Assembly (NCBI GenBank): GCA_027296525.1
Contig: JAPUJA010000367.1
Span: 1 to 13,812, forward strand
Direction: 5' to 3'
Length of the DNA: 13,812 nucleotides
Source: Pseudomonadota bacterium
Lineage (GTDB): Bacteria; Pseudomonadota; Alphaproteobacteria; UBA828; JAPUJA01
A model generated the notes under the pieces. The model was given only the letters and a program-made list of their open reading frames with translations. It did no database searches and was not told the origin of the DNA. Positions 13,708-13,812 of the stretch are shown here, piece by piece (position 1 is the first letter of the stretch; every line of letters starts with the position of its first letter). The position numbers and the translations under genes were made by a program.

Positions 13708-13812
13708 CGTCCGTCGTCTCCTTCGCGATGAGAGGATGAGGTGTGGGCCGTGCCCTTGTGGATCTCGCTGACTGTGGCCCCCGGAAAAAGATCGAGCACG
13801 GCGCGCACCAGG
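13704..13812 (-). CDS. dnaX: DNA polymerase III subunit gamma/tau, C-terminal end
   Basis: Only the last 35 codons are in the window. The frame reads LVRAVLDLFPGATVSEIHKG and continues for a further 15 residues (THTS-like polar tail ending GDDGR) to a TGA at 13704-13706. The phrase LVRAVLDLFPGA is the typical final helix and strand of alphaproteobacterial tau. Its position directly upstream of ybaB and recR, with a four-base ATGA overlap to ybaB, supports the assignment strongly. The ATPase portion is outside the window. Confidence 0.85.
   Translation of the reverse strand, partial: LVRAVLDLFPGATVSEIHKGTAHTSSSHREGDDGR

Overview
The window is a GC-rich chromosomal segment, most likely from an alphaproteobacterium. 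The inference rests on gene content and order: dnaX(3' end)-ybaB-recR and def-fmt-truA, both on the minus strand with rmuC between them, is an arrangement familiar from Rhizobiales and Rhodospirillales. I cannot name the genus. Nearly all of the right 9 kb is conserved core genes. The left 2.5 kb (a truncated dehydrogenase, a long non-coding stretch, one unusual membrane protein and repeats) looks more accessory.

Layout. 1-130: N-terminus of an HSDL2-like short-chain dehydrogenase (minus, runs off the window). 131-787: no convincing protein gene, but a strong rho-independent terminator at 483-512 preceded by a second hairpin with a C-rich loop, which together resemble the 3' part of a small RNA. 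788-2134: an exported trypsin/HtrA-like protease joined through one membrane segment to a cytoplasmic FHA (phosphothreonine-binding) domain. 2135-2465: non-coding, with a 14-bp tandem duplication and an array of five 17-bp repeats. The last repeat overlaps the stop codon of the next gene. 2466-4829 (minus): Lon-related protease of the LonB/YcbZ type. 5008-5886 (minus): secreted protein of unknown function. 6020-6939 (plus): two tandem paralogous SRPBCC (MxaD-like) proteins. 6948-8354 (minus): berberine-bridge-type FAD oxidoreductase, convergent with the SRPBCC pair.

8473-10811 (minus): def, fmt and truA, a translation/tRNA-modification operon. The fmt gene carries a 15-bp in-frame repeat expansion. 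10954-12111 (plus): rmuC, divergent from def. 12148-13812 (minus): dnaX end, ybaB and recR (replication-repair cluster, dnaX and ybaB overlapping by ATGA), followed by an AhpD-like carboxymuconolactone decarboxylase family protein.

How they fit together: def and fmt handle the formyl group of initiator methionine (Fmt adds it to initiator tRNA, Def removes it from nascent proteins), and truA makes tRNA pseudouridines. DnaX, YbaB, RecR and RmuC belong to replication, the nucleoid and recombination. I see no complete new multi-gene system. The most original items are the protease-membrane-FHA protein, the candidate small RNA upstream of it, and the 17-bp dyad array at the 3' end of the Lon-like gene. 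No tRNA, rRNA, CRISPR array, transposase or integrase was recognised.
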